Shown here one piece after another: positions 18,400 to 28,591 of a stretch of DNA of 60,294 nucleotides (positions are counted from its first letter, which is position 1; every line of letters begins with the position of its first letter). The position numbers were made by a program, and so were the translations under genes. Origin of the DNA: Acidobacteriota bacterium (lineage in GTDB: Bacteria > Acidobacteriota > Terriglobia > Bryobacterales > UBA6623); assembly GCA_027592785.1 (NCBI GenBank), contig JAQCLD010000012.1, positions 1 to 60,294 on the forward strand. The letters run 5' to 3'. The notes under the pieces were generated by a model. The model worked only from the letters and a program-made list of their open reading frames with translations, searched no databases and had not been told where the DNA came from.

Positions 18400-19230
18400 A
18401 TGCTCCGGCATTATTTGGTGGGCCTGGCGATTGTGGCGTCGGCTTCGGCGCAAGCGCCGCGCTTCGACGCATCCAAAGTGCAGGTTCCTAACAGCTCCGA
18501 CACAGCGCCGCTGCTGCCCGGGACGCTGCTGTCCATATACGGCGAGTATCTCGGCCCTGTGGAGGCGTGCCAGGTGGACTGGCAGTCAACAACCTTGGAG
18601 ACGCCGACTGCTGAGTTGTTGCGGATGCCCTACTCCGTCAACACGATGGCTTTTCCAAAAGAGTTGTGCGGCGTGCGGGTGTTGGTGGACGGCGAGCCGA
18701 CCGGCCTACTGTATGTGCAGCAGGATCAGATCAACTTCAAAGTTCCGTTTGCCACGAAGCTCGAGGGTACTGTCGACCTCCAAGTAATCCATGGCGACTT
18801 AGCGAGCGCGGCTGTGGCGATGCCTGCGGGACTGGAGTCCATCACGCTATCGGTGACACAGCCAGCCTATACGAATATGCCGATCTGGGTTGATCTTGCG
18901 ACCCGCCAACGATGGTTCGCACCCTCCGCGTACGGCTATGACGGAGGTCCGAATGATTTCGGCTGTCGCGTGTTGCAGGTAAGGAAGGACGGTAGACTTT
19001 TGGAGCCGACGACGATACCGACGCTCGTTGGCGGAGTGCGGGACCGCCCCTTTGGCGGCCCATCGGATATCTGCTGGTCGATCGGGCCAAGATACACACG
19101 GCCGGGACCGTTACCGCTGCACTTGGCGTATCGGCTGCGCGAGCCCGGAGAGTATGAGGTGCGGTTGGTTCAGACGAATACGTTCCATAGCTGGATGGTT
19201 GAGCGCAAGCGTTTGACCGAAGATGACTAG
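18400..19230 (+). CDS. TIGR03437-domain protein, N-terminal part of a nonsense-interrupted gene
   Basis: The 276-residue product starts with a signal peptide (YLVGLAIVASASAQAPRF) and contains a TIGR03437-like module. Marks are VPNSSDTAPLLPGTLLSIYG, FPKELCGVRVLVDGEPTGLL and YVQQDQINFKVPF. This module is characteristic of Solibacter-type Acidobacteria and its role is unknown; it resembles an IPT/immunoglobulin-like surface domain. The frame stops with TAG at 19228-19230. The paralogue starting at 20297 continues from the same point into a HEAT-like repeat region. Homologous sequence continues here in the same frame after the stop, so this is the front part of a broken gene and not a natural full-length protein. 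It lies 73 bases after the tRNA. Start chosen at ATG 18400 for the signal peptide. Confidence 0.75.
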   Translation: MLRHYLVGLAIVASASAQAPRFDASKVQVPNSSDTAPLLPGTLLSIYGEYLGPVEACQVDWQSTTLETPTAELLRMPYSVNTMAFPKELCGVRVLVDGEPTGLLYVQQDQINFKVPFATKLEGTVDLQVIHGDLASAAVAMPAGLESITLSVTQPAYTNMPIWVDLATRQRWFAPSAYGYDGGPNDFGCRVLQVRKDGRLLEPTTIPTLVGGVRDRPFGGPSDICWSIGPRYTRPGPLPLHLAYRLREPGEYEVRLVQTNTFHSWMVERKRLTEDD

Positions 19231-20256
19231 CGCATAAGCGCAAGTTCGGCGTGGGCTACGTTTCGCGTCGAGCCGTCAACCGATGAGCGCCGCCGTACTT
19301 GGCTGGACACCATCGGAAAGCAACCGCCATCGGAAGTCGGCGAACTGATCACCCGCTATATTCCCGGCCTTTTAGGCATTCCGGACGAAGAGTCGCTGCA
19401 GTTGCTCGTCGCACAGCTATATCACATAGATCCCTACGTCAGGCGGTTCGCGAAGGCCGGGTTGGGTTATTGGATGTCTGGTAATGATTTGGCGGGAACC
19501 TTGTTGAGCGCGCTGCGCCAACGTGGCCCCAGTGACGTCCTCGTGGATTGATTGATGGAGGATGAGAACGGCAAGTCGGAATCGCTGATGATTCTGGAAA
19601 TGTCGCTGCCATACCTGGGTTCGGAGGAACCGGTGGCCCTGCGCGGAGCAGTTCACGCCATCAACCGGCCTTCGACGTACGAGATGCTTGATACAAAGTC
19701 CGAACTTCGTGAACGGGTTGCGGCTGCGATGATCGAAGCCGCCGACAGCGCGCCGGATAGCGCGGATGACAGGACGCTAGCTGGATACGCTTATGCGCTT
19801 GGAAGACTCGGCGACGCACGGGCTTTGCCGACGCTACGTAGTTGGGCGCGAGAAGAATTATCGCTCGCGGCCACTTTGGCCAGCATTGCGATGTTCGCCC
19901 GGAACGAAGATCTAACTATGCTGGAGTCGTTTCTCGGTGCGCCGGAAAACGAGCATGACTACGTGGAGCGGATCCGTGGCGTACCGGGCGTCATGTTCCA
20001 GTCTTATGGTTCCGCGGCCTTACCAGTGATCGAACGCGTCTTTGGGGCGACCACGAACGGAAGCATGTCGTTTAGTTGCTTGGCGATCTTGCTTGAGGCG
20101 GATCGCCCTGCGGGCTGGGCTTTTGCCTCTCGAGCGATCGAGACCAACAATAAGTTCAAGGAAGCAGCCACCACCCATATTCAACGCCTGCACCCGGAGG
20201 TCGGTGTCGATGAGCAAGCCATACTCACGTTGGCCAGAATTCGCGCCGCCCGGTGA
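19231..20256 (+). pseudogene. Remainder of the interrupted TIGR03437-HEAT gene
   Basis: This stretch continues in the same frame as 18400-19230 and aligns residue by residue with the C-terminal half of the 20297-22120 paralogue. For example, LLGIPDEESLQLLVAQLYHI here matches ILGVPDEQSLAAVVAQLYHL there. A second in-frame stop, TGA at 19549-19551, falls exactly on a tryptophan of the paralogue (VRWLSMM), so TGG to TGA explains it. After it, 19552-20256 is open (SLPYLGSEEPVALRGAVHAI and following) and could be translated from TTG/ATG at 19552/19555 as a 233-234-residue HEAT-like protein. No frameshift is needed anywhere. The simplest reading is a young pseudogene with two nonsense changes. Separate expression of the pieces is less likely. 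Confidence 0.8.
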
Positions 20257-20296
20257 TGCCGGAACGTTTGGCGGACCGAGACCGTCTGTGCTCACA

Positions 20297-22120
20297 ATGC
20301 TGCGCTGTCTCTGTATAGCGACTCTGGCGGTCGCAACCCTTACTGCCCAGGCGCCTAACTTCGAAGCTTCGAAGGTCCAAATCCCGAATAGTAACGACAC
20401 GACGCCGTTGGGGCCGGGGGAATTGATTTCGGTCTACGGCGCGGATCTTGGCCCGGATCAGCCTTGCCAAGGCCAGGCGGACCCTGATCTGCGCGAGACG
20501 CCCGATCCGCAATGGCGGGACCCTCGTTGGATCAATTTGATGGTCTTCCCTAAAGAGCTTTGCGGCGTGCGAGTAATGGTAGGCGGCGAACCGGCGGGTC
20601 TACTCTACGTTCATCGGGATCAGATCAACTTCAAGGTTCCCCAGAGCGTGCCGATGGAAGGTACGGTTGGGCTGCAGATTATTCACGGCGACCAAGCGAG
20701 CACGGTCGTGCAAATTGAGGCGGGCTTGGCGCCTTTGCGGTTGATCTTGCCGGAGCCTGCATTCACCGGTATGCCGATCTGGGTAGGCGTGGTGATTCCG
20801 CGGAACCGGGCCTCTCCGATTCGCTATCCGTATCCGCTCGGACCGGCGGACATCGGTTGCAACGAACTCTTGGTGCGCAAAGACGGCCGGCTGCTCGAAA
20901 GGAATCCTTTCGTTCCTTACATGGGCCACGTCCTTGCGGGCCCAATCTGCGGCTCTAGCTCCCTGGGAGACCGCTATCAGAACCGGCTTCCGCTGCACAG
21001 GCTCTATCGCATCGAGGAGCCCGGAGATTATGAAATTCGCTTGAGTATGGGGCACGCTTTTGCGTCGGGTCGAGTACTGACGGAAGAGGAGATTGCCGTC
21101 CGGTCCGAGTGGACTCCATTGCGAGTCGAGGCGGCCACGGAACATCAGCGCCGCGAGTGGCTGGATGAGCTGACGAACTCCCCGCCGGTCTCGCCGGAGG
21201 AGCTGATCGCGGACTACCTTCCAAGCATTCTGGGCGTGCCGGATGAGCAGTCTCTGGCGGCGGTGGTTGCACAGCTCTATCACCTGCATCCTCGTGTTGC
21301 GCAGTACTCAGCACAGGCATTCGGCTATTGGCCCAAGCCGCAGATCGCACAGCTTTTGCAACGCGCAGTAGAGCAGCAGGGGCCCAGCCAGGCGGCGGTC
21401 CGGTGGCTGTCGATGATGCGCGAAGCGGGCACGGATCCCGTAGTCGTCGTTGAGGCTTCCCTGCCCTATCTGCTGTCCAGCGACCCGGTCCGATTGCGAG
21501 GAGCGTTGCAAGCCGTTCGAGGGATCCGCGGGCTAGACGATTCGCAGCCGCGAGCTGAATTAACAGCGAGAGCCGCGACGATTTTGCTTGAGGCGGAACG
21601 CACCGTGGTCGCCTCCGGGGATCCCGAGTCGCAACAGCATTACGCCGAACTGCTTGGCTATGGGCAAGATGTCCGCGCCGCACCGATTCTATGGCGCTTT
21701 GTCGATGAGGGAATAGCTCTCAGCTCAGCGCTGCGGTCCCTGGCGATGATCGCTCGTCTCGAGGATCTGCCCCGACTAGCTGCGTTTCTGTTTGTCCCGA
21801 ACATGCACCACGATTACTATGTGGCCGTCAGCAGCTTGCCCTGGGAGCTGTCGGAGTTCTATGGCACCGACTCATTCGGTTATCTCAAACGGTTGATCCA
21901 AGAGACTGACAACAGACGGCTGCGACGCAGCGCGGCAGAGGGGCTCGTCGCTGCGGATCATCCGGCGGCGTGGGCTTTCATCGCGGTAGCGCTTGAAACG
22001 AACGCCCCCTACAAGGCCGCGCTCATGCAGCACCTCGTGTCGCGCTACCGCGAAGCGAGCGAGAGCGAAGCCGCGATGCTCGCGTTGGCCAAACGGCTGG
22101 CGGCGGGCCTAAAACTCTAG
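20297..22120 (+). CDS. TIGR03437-domain protein with C-terminal HEAT-like repeats
   Basis: This is the intact paralogue (607 residues) of the broken gene just upstream. A signal peptide (LRCLCIATLAVATLTAQAP) leads into a TIGR03437-like module (IPNSNDTTPLGPGELISVYG, ELCGVRVMVGGEPAGLLYVH, DQINFKVPQSVPMEGTVGLQ). After about residue 270 the protein becomes all-helical, with HEAT-like repeats (AAVVAQLYHLHPRVAQYSAQ, RAAPILWRFVDEGIALSSAL, LRRSAAEGLVAADHPAAWAF). A TIGR03437 module is more often C-terminal, so an N-terminal copy followed by HEAT repeats is unusual. The protein is probably exported and works in protein-protein contacts. ATG 20297 is chosen for the signal peptide; GTG 20288 is possible. 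Function unknown. Confidence 0.8.
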   Translation: MLRCLCIATLAVATLTAQAPNFEASKVQIPNSNDTTPLGPGELISVYGADLGPDQPCQGQADPDLRETPDPQWRDPRWINLMVFPKELCGVRVMVGGEPAGLLYVHRDQINFKVPQSVPMEGTVGLQIIHGDQASTVVQIEAGLAPLRLILPEPAFTGMPIWVGVVIPRNRASPIRYPYPLGPADIGCNELLVRKDGRLLERNPFVPYMGHVLAGPICGSSSLGDRYQNRLPLHRLYRIEEPGDYEIRLSMGHAFASGRVLTEEEIAVRSEWTPLRVEAATEHQRREWLDELTNSPPVSPEELIADYLPSILGVPDEQSLAAVVAQLYHLHPRVAQYSAQAFGYWPKPQIAQLLQRAVEQQGPSQAAVRWLSMMREAGTDPVVVVEASLPYLLSSDPVRLRGALQAVRGIRGLDDSQPRAELTARAATILLEAERTVVASGDPESQQHYAELLGYGQDVRAAPILWRFVDEGIALSSALRSLAMIARLEDLPRLAAFLFVPNMHHDYYVAVSSLPWELSEFYGTDSFGYLKRLIQETDNRRLRRSAAEGLVAADHPAAWAFIAVALETNAPYKAALMQHLVSRYREASESEAAMLALAKRLAAGLKL

Positions 22121-22143
22121 CGAGTGCTAGAATTTCGGGCGAA

Positions 22144-24126
22144 GTGCGACTCTTTGTTACTTGTGCCCTGGCGGCGGTTTTAGCGGCTGGTTCGGCCTTT
22201 GCCGCCGAGGCGGATCAGCGTGCCGCGTACTGGACTGTCGGCCTGGGCGGGCGCATCCAAATCAACAACGACCGCGAGTGGATTACGCAGACGAGCCAAC
22301 TCCCTGGCGATGATTTCGTGGTCACGGCGGTCGACCTGATCGGCGTCAACATTGAGCCGCCGGAGTTGGTCGAACTGAAGGATTTGCGGTCGTTGCGCTC
22401 CATCGACATCGGCGGCCCGATATGGAGTCGCAACGCCGACGGCGGCTGGGACGGCAGCGCCGAGCTAGGGAACCTCGCGGGAATCGATTCGCTTGAGCGC
22501 ATTTCGTTTAGCTGGCACTTCTTGGACACGATTCGCTTCACTGACGCCGGTCTGACCGCGATCGCCAATCTCAAGGGCCTGAAAGAACTCGTCGTATGGC
22601 AGTCACGCATTCAGGGTTATACGTTGGCGAGTTTTCCGAATCTGGAAGCGCTCGACGTCTCGCGCACGCCCTTCAACGACAAGGGCATGGAGAACCTGAC
22701 GGGAATGAACAATCTGCGGCGGCTGCGCGCGGGCGATACCAGCATCACCGACGCGGGCCTCTCGCACATCGCGGATCTGGCGGAACTCGAAGAGCTTGAC
22801 CTGTCGGGCTGTGCGATCAGTGACGCCGGACTGCCTGCGCTAGCCAACTTGAAAAACTTGCGGCGACTGAACTTGAGCGGAGCCGACGTCACCGATGCGG
22901 GAATTGAGTTTCTCGCAGGACTGGGAAACCTGGAACAGTTGAATCTCTATCGGACGCGCATCACCAACGCCGGCCTAACGCGCTTGCAGCAGCTGCCGAA
23001 CCTCGTCGACCTGGACCTGCGTTACTCGCGGACGACCCAGGCGGGCGTGCGCAGTCTGCGGGAGGCGTTGCCCGACCTAGAGATTGCCTTCGTCAACCAG
23101 AATCCGGGTTCCGGCGGCGAGCATCCTGATCCGCCCGTGGATGGCAACCCCGCCGCCTTGGCGCAATGGATCTCTGAACTGGGCGGAACGGTGATTCGCC
23201 GAGGCGACGTCATCACCGAGGTCGACCTGACGGCGACGGCCACTACGGATGAAGACCTGGAGTATCTCATCTATCTGAATGGCCTCAAGAAGTTGAACCT
23301 TTCGGCGACACAGGTAAGCGACATTGGCCTGCGCCGGATCAGCACGTTTAGCGGACTCGAGGAGTTGACGCTGAACAACGTTTTGATCGGGGACGAGGGT
23401 CTGAGGAATCTAACGCGACTGGCGTCGCTGAAGAGACTATCCATCGAGGAAACGCTTGTGGAAGGGCCGGGCCTGAATGGCCTGAGCCCTGCACTCGAGG
23501 CCTTGAGCCTATCGGGGGCGCCGGTGAGCGACTCGGCGTGCGAGGTACTGAGCCGTCTGACCGCGCTGCGCGAACTTTCGCTGGCCTACACGGACGTGAC
23601 GGACGACTGCTTTCCGCTCTTAGGGGATTTGGCAGGCCTCACCAAGCTGGATCTCAACGGAACCGACACAGGCGACTCGGGACTGTTGGCACTCTCTAGC
23701 CTGGGTAATCTTGAGACGCTGCTGCTCAACTACACAAGGTTTACCGACGAGGGCGTTGCTCCGCTAGCGAAGCTGACGAAGCTGACGGAACTCCAAATGG
23801 TGCGGACGCGCCTCGAAGACAAGGGCGCCGAGTCGATCGCGAAGCTGTCGAACTTGCGCGATCTCAACATCGAGCACACCGAAGTCAGCGATGTCGGCAT
23901 GGTCCGTTTGGCCGAGTTGACAGAATTGCGGCGCCTCAATCTCGACAATACGCACGTCACCGACGATTCCGCTCCGGCAATCGGCAATCTGAAGAACCTG
24001 AAGTGGCTCAACCTCTACCACACGCTCTTTACCGAACAGGGCCACCAGACGGTGAAGACGGCTCTGCCGGAGTGCAAGATTGTTTTTGACGAGAAGTCGC
24101 GCCGCGTGAATCGACGCAGGAGCTAG
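22144..24126 (+). CDS. Exported leucine-rich-repeat protein, 660 aa
   Basis: GTG 22144 gives a clean signal peptide (LFVTCALAAVLAAGSAFAAE). The rest is two LRR arrays of the 'L..L..L.L....ITDAGL' type, roughly 24 residues per repeat, at about 65-310 and 360-650. Examples are LAELEELDLSGCAISDAGLP and LTELQMVRTRLEDKGAESIA. They are separated by a Gly/Pro linker (PGSGGEHPDPPVDGNP). Each array opens with a similar cap (LGG, about ten residues, I..VDL). Such LRR proteins are common in Acidobacteriota and Planctomycetes and are presumed binding proteins of the periplasm or cell surface. No enzyme domain is present. A second LRR gene follows after five bases. Confidence 0.88.
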   Translation: MRLFVTCALAAVLAAGSAFAAEADQRAAYWTVGLGGRIQINNDREWITQTSQLPGDDFVVTAVDLIGVNIEPPELVELKDLRSLRSIDIGGPIWSRNADGGWDGSAELGNLAGIDSLERISFSWHFLDTIRFTDAGLTAIANLKGLKELVVWQSRIQGYTLASFPNLEALDVSRTPFNDKGMENLTGMNNLRRLRAGDTSITDAGLSHIADLAELEELDLSGCAISDAGLPALANLKNLRRLNLSGADVTDAGIEFLAGLGNLEQLNLYRTRITNAGLTRLQQLPNLVDLDLRYSRTTQAGVRSLREALPDLEIAFVNQNPGSGGEHPDPPVDGNPAALAQWISELGGTVIRRGDVITEVDLTATATTDEDLEYLIYLNGLKKLNLSATQVSDIGLRRISTFSGLEELTLNNVLIGDEGLRNLTRLASLKRLSIEETLVEGPGLNGLSPALEALSLSGAPVSDSACEVLSRLTALRELSLAYTDVTDDCFPLLGDLAGLTKLDLNGTDTGDSGLLALSSLGNLETLLLNYTRFTDEGVAPLAKLTKLTELQMVRTRLEDKGAESIAKLSNLRDLNIEHTEVSDVGMVRLAELTELRRLNLDNTHVTDDSAPAIGNLKNLKWLNLYHTLFTEQGHQTVKTALPECKIVFDEKSRRVNRRRS

Positions 24127-24131
24127 CCAGG

Positions 24132-25232
24132 ATGAACCGACGCATATTCCTGCTGAGTACATGCGCTGCCGCAGGGCTACGGGCCCAAGACGACGCCGCT
24201 GCGCACATCGATCGGCTCGGCGGGAAATTCCAACGCGACTCGAACGGCCAAATCATCGGCGTGGATCTCTCCGACTCATGGGCCAATGACGCCGATGTGC
24301 GTTCGCTGGCGCAGATCTCCACTCTGCAGGAAATCGACCTGAGCCGCACGCGCATCACCGGCAAGGGACTGGAGCCGTTGGCGAAGCTCCAAAACGTAGC
24401 GGTCCTCAAGCTGCAATTCGCCGAGTTTCTCACGGCAACTGACATGGGACATCTGGCCGAATGGAAGAACCTTCGTGCGCTTGACCTGAGAGGAACACGG
24501 GTCGACAGCGGCGTATTCGAACGCTTGGCGGCCCATCGCTCGTTGGAGTTCGTGGACATCTCGTCGACTGAGGTCGATGACGAGGGTTTCGAGGAATTGG
24601 CGGCGCTGATCAAACTCAGGGAACTGCGCTGCGGAGCAAACCGTTTGAGCGGCGTAGCCCTCACCGTTCTCAAAACTATTCCGGCGCTGCGCAGTCTGGA
24701 TGTAGGCGGCTATCAGCGCGTCGACTCGGGACTGTGGGGGCTGGCGCTCAACGAACAGAATCTGGGACGACTGGGCGGCCTTACCCGGTTGGAGGCGCTA
24801 ACCTTGCGCGGCGCCAAACTAGCGGACCGCGGCAGCGACCGCCCAGGCAGCGAACTGGCAATCAAGAAAGAGATTGTGGGCTTAGACAGCCTGGCGCCGT
24901 TGACGAATCTGAAGGCGCTCGACCTAGGCGACTTGCCGATCAAGAGCGAGGACTTGACTTGGCTCCCTGCACTCACGGCGCTTGAGCAGCTCGACATTGA
25001 CGGTCCGTTTCAGATTGACGACGCGGTTGCCGGCACGCTGTTGAAACTGGGTTCGTTGAAGCGGCTCAACCTGGCGGGAACCTTGCTGACCGATGCGGCG
25101 TTGAATCAGCTTGCCGGCATGATGACCCTCGAGCGGCTCATCGTGGGGGGAACGCAGGTGACGACCGGCGCAGTGGCCGCGTTTGCGCGGAAGCGTCCCG
25201 ATTGCCGAGTGATTTCCTGGAGCGCGGCCTAG
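24132..25232 (+). CDS. Leucine-rich-repeat protein, 366 aa
   Basis: This smaller LRR protein has a short leader ([17 protein letters not shown]), the same N-cap as its neighbour ([20 protein letters not shown], then DLSDSW) and about ten LRRs ([40 protein letters not shown]). The start ATG at 24132 follows AGCCAGG and lies five bases after the upstream stop, so both LRR genes form an operon and look like a diverged duplication. It converges on the DUF1552 gene with a four-base overlap of the 3' ends. A binding or scaffold role at the cell envelope is inferred; the partner is unknown. Confidence 0.85.
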   Translation: MNRRIFLLSTCAAAGLRAQDDAAAHIDRLGGKFQRDSNGQIIGVDLSDSWANDADVRSLAQISTLQEIDLSRTRITGKGLEPLAKLQNVAVLKLQFAEFLTATDMGHLAEWKNLRALDLRGTRVDSGVFERLAAHRSLEFVDISSTEVDDEGFEELAALIKLRELRCGANRLSGVALTVLKTIPALRSLDVGGYQRVDSGLWGLALNEQNLGRLGGLTRLEALTLRGAKLADRGSDRPGSELAIKKEIVGLDSLAPLTNLKALDLGDLPIKSEDLTWLPALTALEQLDIDGPFQIDDAVAGTLLKLGSLKRLNLAGTLLTDAALNQLAGMMTLERLIVGGTQVTTGAVAAFARKRPDCRVISWSAA

Positions 25233-26536
25233 ACGATCTCGCTGAGCTTCTTCTCAGCCGTGGGGAACTCAAGCTTCCCTGCCCCGAGCGCTTCTTGTGC
25301 CACGGTGACGTAGAGGTCACCTATGGATCCGGTCAGGCGCGTGTGCGTGCCGGTCTTGAGCCCGCCGACATGGCCGGCGACGATTGCCGCGAGGCCGTTG
25401 TTCTTGTGGGCATTCGCCTCGGCGTGCTCGTGTACGAAGACGGCGCAGGTATTGTCGAGCAGCGTGCCTTCACCCTCCGGGGTTGACTTCAGTTTGGCAA
25501 CGAGATAGGCAAACTCTTCGACGTGCCAGCGGTTGATGTCGCGCAAGATGCGTGCGCCGCGCGGCGTCTCGACCTGGCCATGGGTGTACTCGTGGTGGCG
25601 TTCGGCCGTGTGGCCCAACCAGGGGAAACGCGCCAGACCCTGGCACTTCGTCAGCATGTACGAAGCAACGCGCGTCTGCCGCGATGCGAAGGCGTGCACC
25701 AGCAAGTCGGACTGCAGCTTGGCGATACGCGGCCAGTCACGCAGATCACCGCCCTCGGTTGGCCGCTCCACGACCTCACGGTACTCCGGCGGCAGGCTGG
25801 TAATCGAACGTTCGAGGTCGCGGACCGAAGACAGATACCCTTCAAGACGTTGGCGATCTGTCGACCCGAGCCGCTTGTTGAGGCGCTCGGCGTCTTCGCT
25901 CACAGCGTCGAGCACGCTCTTCTGGCGTTCGACCCAGCCACCTTCTTTCTCGCCGAAAAGGCGATCGAACAAACGATTCGGCAACGTCTCTGGCGGCAGC
26001 GGCCGGTCGCGGTCGGCCCAACTCATGTTGCGCTGGATCGCTTCTCCAAAGCACTCCTGAGAGACGCCGATCTGCAGCGAGCGGAAGCGAGACTCGCCGC
26101 CAATCTGTTGCGCCAGGATCTGATCGAAAGAGGCTCCGCCGGCGCCGCGTCCGGTGTAGACCTGTCCGGTGAGCAGCGCGCTCATCGACGGGTAGTGGCT
26201 ATTGCCGGGACCCGGAAGCCGTGCGGCCGGGCTGTCGAGCCCAGTGATGATGTGTACGTCGTCGCGCAGCGTGGCCAGCGGGCTCAGGCAAGGGGTGATC
26301 GGGTAGTCCGCGCCGGTTTCAGATGGAATCCAATACTTCTCTGAAATTCCGTTGCCGTTAAACCACAGAAGAAAACGCTTCTCGATTTCGCGCGGGGCGT
26401 CGGTCGCGGCGTAAGCCGTCCCGCTGATGTTGAACATCGCGTCCAGCGCCGGCAAGCCAATCCGGATGGCCAAACCTCCGGCTGTCGCACCCTTCAGGAA
26501 GGAGCGTCGGGAGAGTGCTGGCTGCGGTAGGTGCAT
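25229..26536 (-). CDS. DUF1552 family protein, Tat-exported
   Basis: The product (435 residues) has a twin-arginine leader ([20 protein letters not shown]) and matches DUF1552, a family with a fold related to DUF1501 and sulfatases. Marks are [20 protein letters not shown] near the start, [34 protein letters not shown] in the middle, and [20 protein letters not shown] with VAGHVGG near the end. ATG 26536 follows the stop of the upstream DUF1592-type gene by one base, so the pair is translationally linked. A longer start at 26557 would overlap that gene by 20 bases. Activity is undetermined in the family; pairing with the multihaem-like partner suggests a joint exported complex. Confidence 0.9.
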   Translation of the reverse strand: MHLPQPALSRRSFLKGATAGGLAIRIGLPALDAMFNISGTAYAATDAPREIEKRFLLWFNGNGISEKYWIPSETGADYPITPCLSPLATLRDDVHIITGLDSPAARLPGPGNSHYPSMSALLTGQVYTGRGAGGASFDQILAQQIGGESRFRSLQIGVSQECFGEAIQRNMSWADRDRPLPPETLPNRLFDRLFGEKEGGWVERQKSVLDAVSEDAERLNKRLGSTDRQRLEGYLSSVRDLERSITSLPPEYREVVERPTEGGDLRDWPRIAKLQSDLLVHAFASRQTRVASYMLTKCQGLARFPWLGHTAERHHEYTHGQVETPRGARILRDINRWHVEEFAYLVAKLKSTPEGEGTLLDNTCAVFVHEHAEANAHKNNGLAAIVAGHVGGLKTGTHTRLTGSIGDLYVTVAQEALGAGKLEFPTAEKKLSEIV

Positions 26537-26537
26537 G

Positions 26538-28505
26538 CTACTGGTCCGCGCCGACAAAGGGCTCGGATACGGCTATGGCGATTATAAGCTCACGAAAGTC
26601 AAATTGCGAGCCCTCAAACTGTTGAAACACTTGATCTATGGACGTCTGATCGGCTTCGGTCTCGTGCCGGCCCAAGGCGTAGCGGAACAGTTGTTTCACC
26701 GTGCAGCGTCGGCAGACCGGATCACTCGCCAGGACTTGCCCTGCCTCGCGCGGCGTGGCGAATTCGGAGTTTTCGATGCCCTGGATGTATGCGGTCGTAT
26801 CGATCGGCAGCAGGTACTCGGTCGCCTCGGTCTTCCTCTTGGTGCGTTGCTCATCCACGGTAGGCCGAATCTCGACGGTCTGCGTCTCGCGAAACTTGCC
26901 GATGGCGTCGTAGTGCTCCAAGCCGAAGCCGATGGGGTCGATCAGCCGGTGGCAGTTGGCGCACGACTCGTTCGACAGGTGGATGCTCAGCTGCTGGCGG
27001 TTGTTCAGCGGCATCTCGTCGGTCACCAGGGGCAACTGCGTGCTGACGCCCGCCGGCGGAGGCGGCATGATTTGGCACAGGAACTGTTCACGGATGAACT
27101 TGCCGCGTTCTGTCGGAGAACTCTCGCCCGGCTTGCTAGTCACCGTCAAAAAACTCGCTTGGCCAAGGATTCCGCCGCGGCCCGCGGAGGCCGGAAGTTG
27201 CACCTGCCCGAACGGTTCGGCGGGCGGCGTTACCCCGTAGATCTTGGCGAGTTCCTGGTCCACGAAGGAGTAGTCCGCGGTGAAGAACGTATTGAAATCC
27301 TTGCCTCCCCAGACGATGTCGCGGAAGACAGTTCTTGTTTCTTCGGCCATCGACGCGGCCAGTTCCACGCTGAACTCTGGGTAGATACGACTGTCGCGTA
27401 CGGCAAGCAGCAGCCGGTCGAAGCGCATCCACTGCGCCAGAAAGTCGTCGACGGAATCTTGCGCGCGCGGGTCGGCGAGCATCTTGCGCGCGATTTTCTC
27501 GACAGCCGCGGAGGAGTTCAACTGGCCGTTGTCGGCGGCCTCCAATAACGATTCATCGGGCGTCGTATTCCACAGAAAGTAGGCGAGGCGGCTGGCGATG
27601 CGATGATCGCGCGAATCTTCGTGACCGTAGAAAAGAAAATTAGGCGACTGCAGCATCGCTTCGATCACAACTTGCGCCCCGGATGAGAAAGCTCTGTCCT
27701 GTCGGGCAGCTGCAGAGAAAAGAGCGCCGTAGCTGGTCAACTCGGGTTCGCTCAACCGTCGGCGAAACGCGCGGCGTCCGAACTCGCGCAAGAACTCGTC
27801 ACGACACGCGGGGTCGCCAGGGCCGCTCGGCTCGCAGGGAATGAGCCCGTGCGAATCGCCGGCAAGGAAGGCCGCTCGCGCCAACTTACGCGCAGCTCCG
27901 TTGTAGGCCTCGGTGAGAATCGGCGAAGCGGCTTGGGCGCTGATCTGGTTGCTGAAACCGTCGACGTAGTCTTCCGGCGGAAAGTTTGCCGCCGGCCGGG
28001 TCTCGCTGCCCAGCAGGTCGCGAACGGTGTTGTTGTATTGCGCGTGCGTGAGCCGCCGCACGGAGCCGGAAGATGACTCGCTTGCTCCGCCCAACTGCGC
28101 GATGCGGCCGCGCGCCTGTTCGGCAGAAATACCGGCCAGAGCCTGAACCCAACGGCCCAACGTGGCGGCATCGGCCGATCCTAGCGCAATACGTTGGCCG
28201 CCGGTGTGCGGGACCTTTTGCGTCGGCTTGGTCAGCAGCAGAGACTCGCCGGGGTTGGCTGCGTCGACCACCGGACGCAGCGCGTATCCAAACTGCAGCA
28301 ACCGAGCCGAGCTTGCCTGCTCAGGAGGAAACTGAACGCGAGTCGCGGTAGCAATGCCGTTGTCGTCGTGGCACAGGCGACATTGGGCCCGCTCGAAGAT
28401 CGGATAGACTTCGTCGACAAAGAGCGCCTGGTCCTCCTCGACGGAGCCCGCGATGAGGACAAACGGCGTTAGGGCCAACAGGAAAACTCGGGTGAGACGC
28501 GACAC
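26538..28505 (-). CDS. DUF1587-DUF1595-DUF1592-DUF1588-DUF1585 protein with haem motifs
   Basis: This 655-residue exported protein has a signal peptide ([19 protein letters not shown]) and a cytochrome-like haem site ([14 protein letters not shown], CxxCH). The family string follows in order: DUF1587 ([17 protein letters not shown]), DUF1595 ([19 protein letters not shown]), DUF1592 ([20 protein letters not shown]), DUF1588 ([20 protein letters not shown]; second site [20 protein letters not shown]) and DUF1585 ([16 protein letters not shown]). The composition is typical for Planctomycetes and Acidobacteria. No enzymatic activity is established. It is operonic with the DUF1552 gene and divergent from the cupin genes across 86 bases. 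Confidence 0.92.
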   Translation of the reverse strand: MSRLTRVFLLALTPFVLIAGSVEEDQALFVDEVYPIFERAQCRLCHDDNGIATATRVQFPPEQASSARLLQFGYALRPVVDAANPGESLLLTKPTQKVPHTGGQRIALGSADAATLGRWVQALAGISAEQARGRIAQLGGASESSSGSVRRLTHAQYNNTVRDLLGSETRPAANFPPEDYVDGFSNQISAQAASPILTEAYNGAARKLARAAFLAGDSHGLIPCEPSGPGDPACRDEFLREFGRRAFRRRLSEPELTSYGALFSAAARQDRAFSSGAQVVIEAMLQSPNFLFYGHEDSRDHRIASRLAYFLWNTTPDESLLEAADNGQLNSSAAVEKIARKMLADPRAQDSVDDFLAQWMRFDRLLLAVRDSRIYPEFSVELAASMAEETRTVFRDIVWGGKDFNTFFTADYSFVDQELAKIYGVTPPAEPFGQVQLPASAGRGGILGQASFLTVTSKPGESSPTERGKFIREQFLCQIMPPPPAGVSTQLPLVTDEMPLNNRQQLSIHLSNESCANCHRLIDPIGFGLEHYDAIGKFRETQTVEIRPTVDEQRTKRKTEATEYLLPIDTTAYIQGIENSEFATPREAGQVLASDPVCRRCTVKQLFRYALGRHETEADQTSIDQVFQQFEGSQFDFRELIIAIAVSEPFVGADQ

Positions 28506-28517
28506 TTATCCGGCCTG

Positions 28518-28551
28518 ATTGTATCGGAATCGAAGCGGTCAGGTAGCTACC
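28518..28551 (-). promoter_or_regulatory. Possible shared operator/promoter between divergent genes
   Basis: The 86-base gap between the DUF1592-type gene and the cupin genes holds a perfect palindrome GGTAGCTACC (28542-28551). On the minus strand a TACAAT box covers 28518-28523. On the plus strand a TACTAT box lies at 28556-28561. The palindrome would sit near the -35 position of both, a place where one regulator could control both operons. The -35 boxes themselves are weak. Confidence 0.3.
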
Positions 28552-28591
28552 GCGTGCTACTATTCCTAGCGATTCGCTGGAGGAATCTGCC

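Noticed and set aside
26427-27548. Long plus-strand open frame opposite the DUF1592-type gene
   Set aside because: It is a GC-rich antisense shadow of a protein whose domains are clear on the minus strand; its translation resembles no family.
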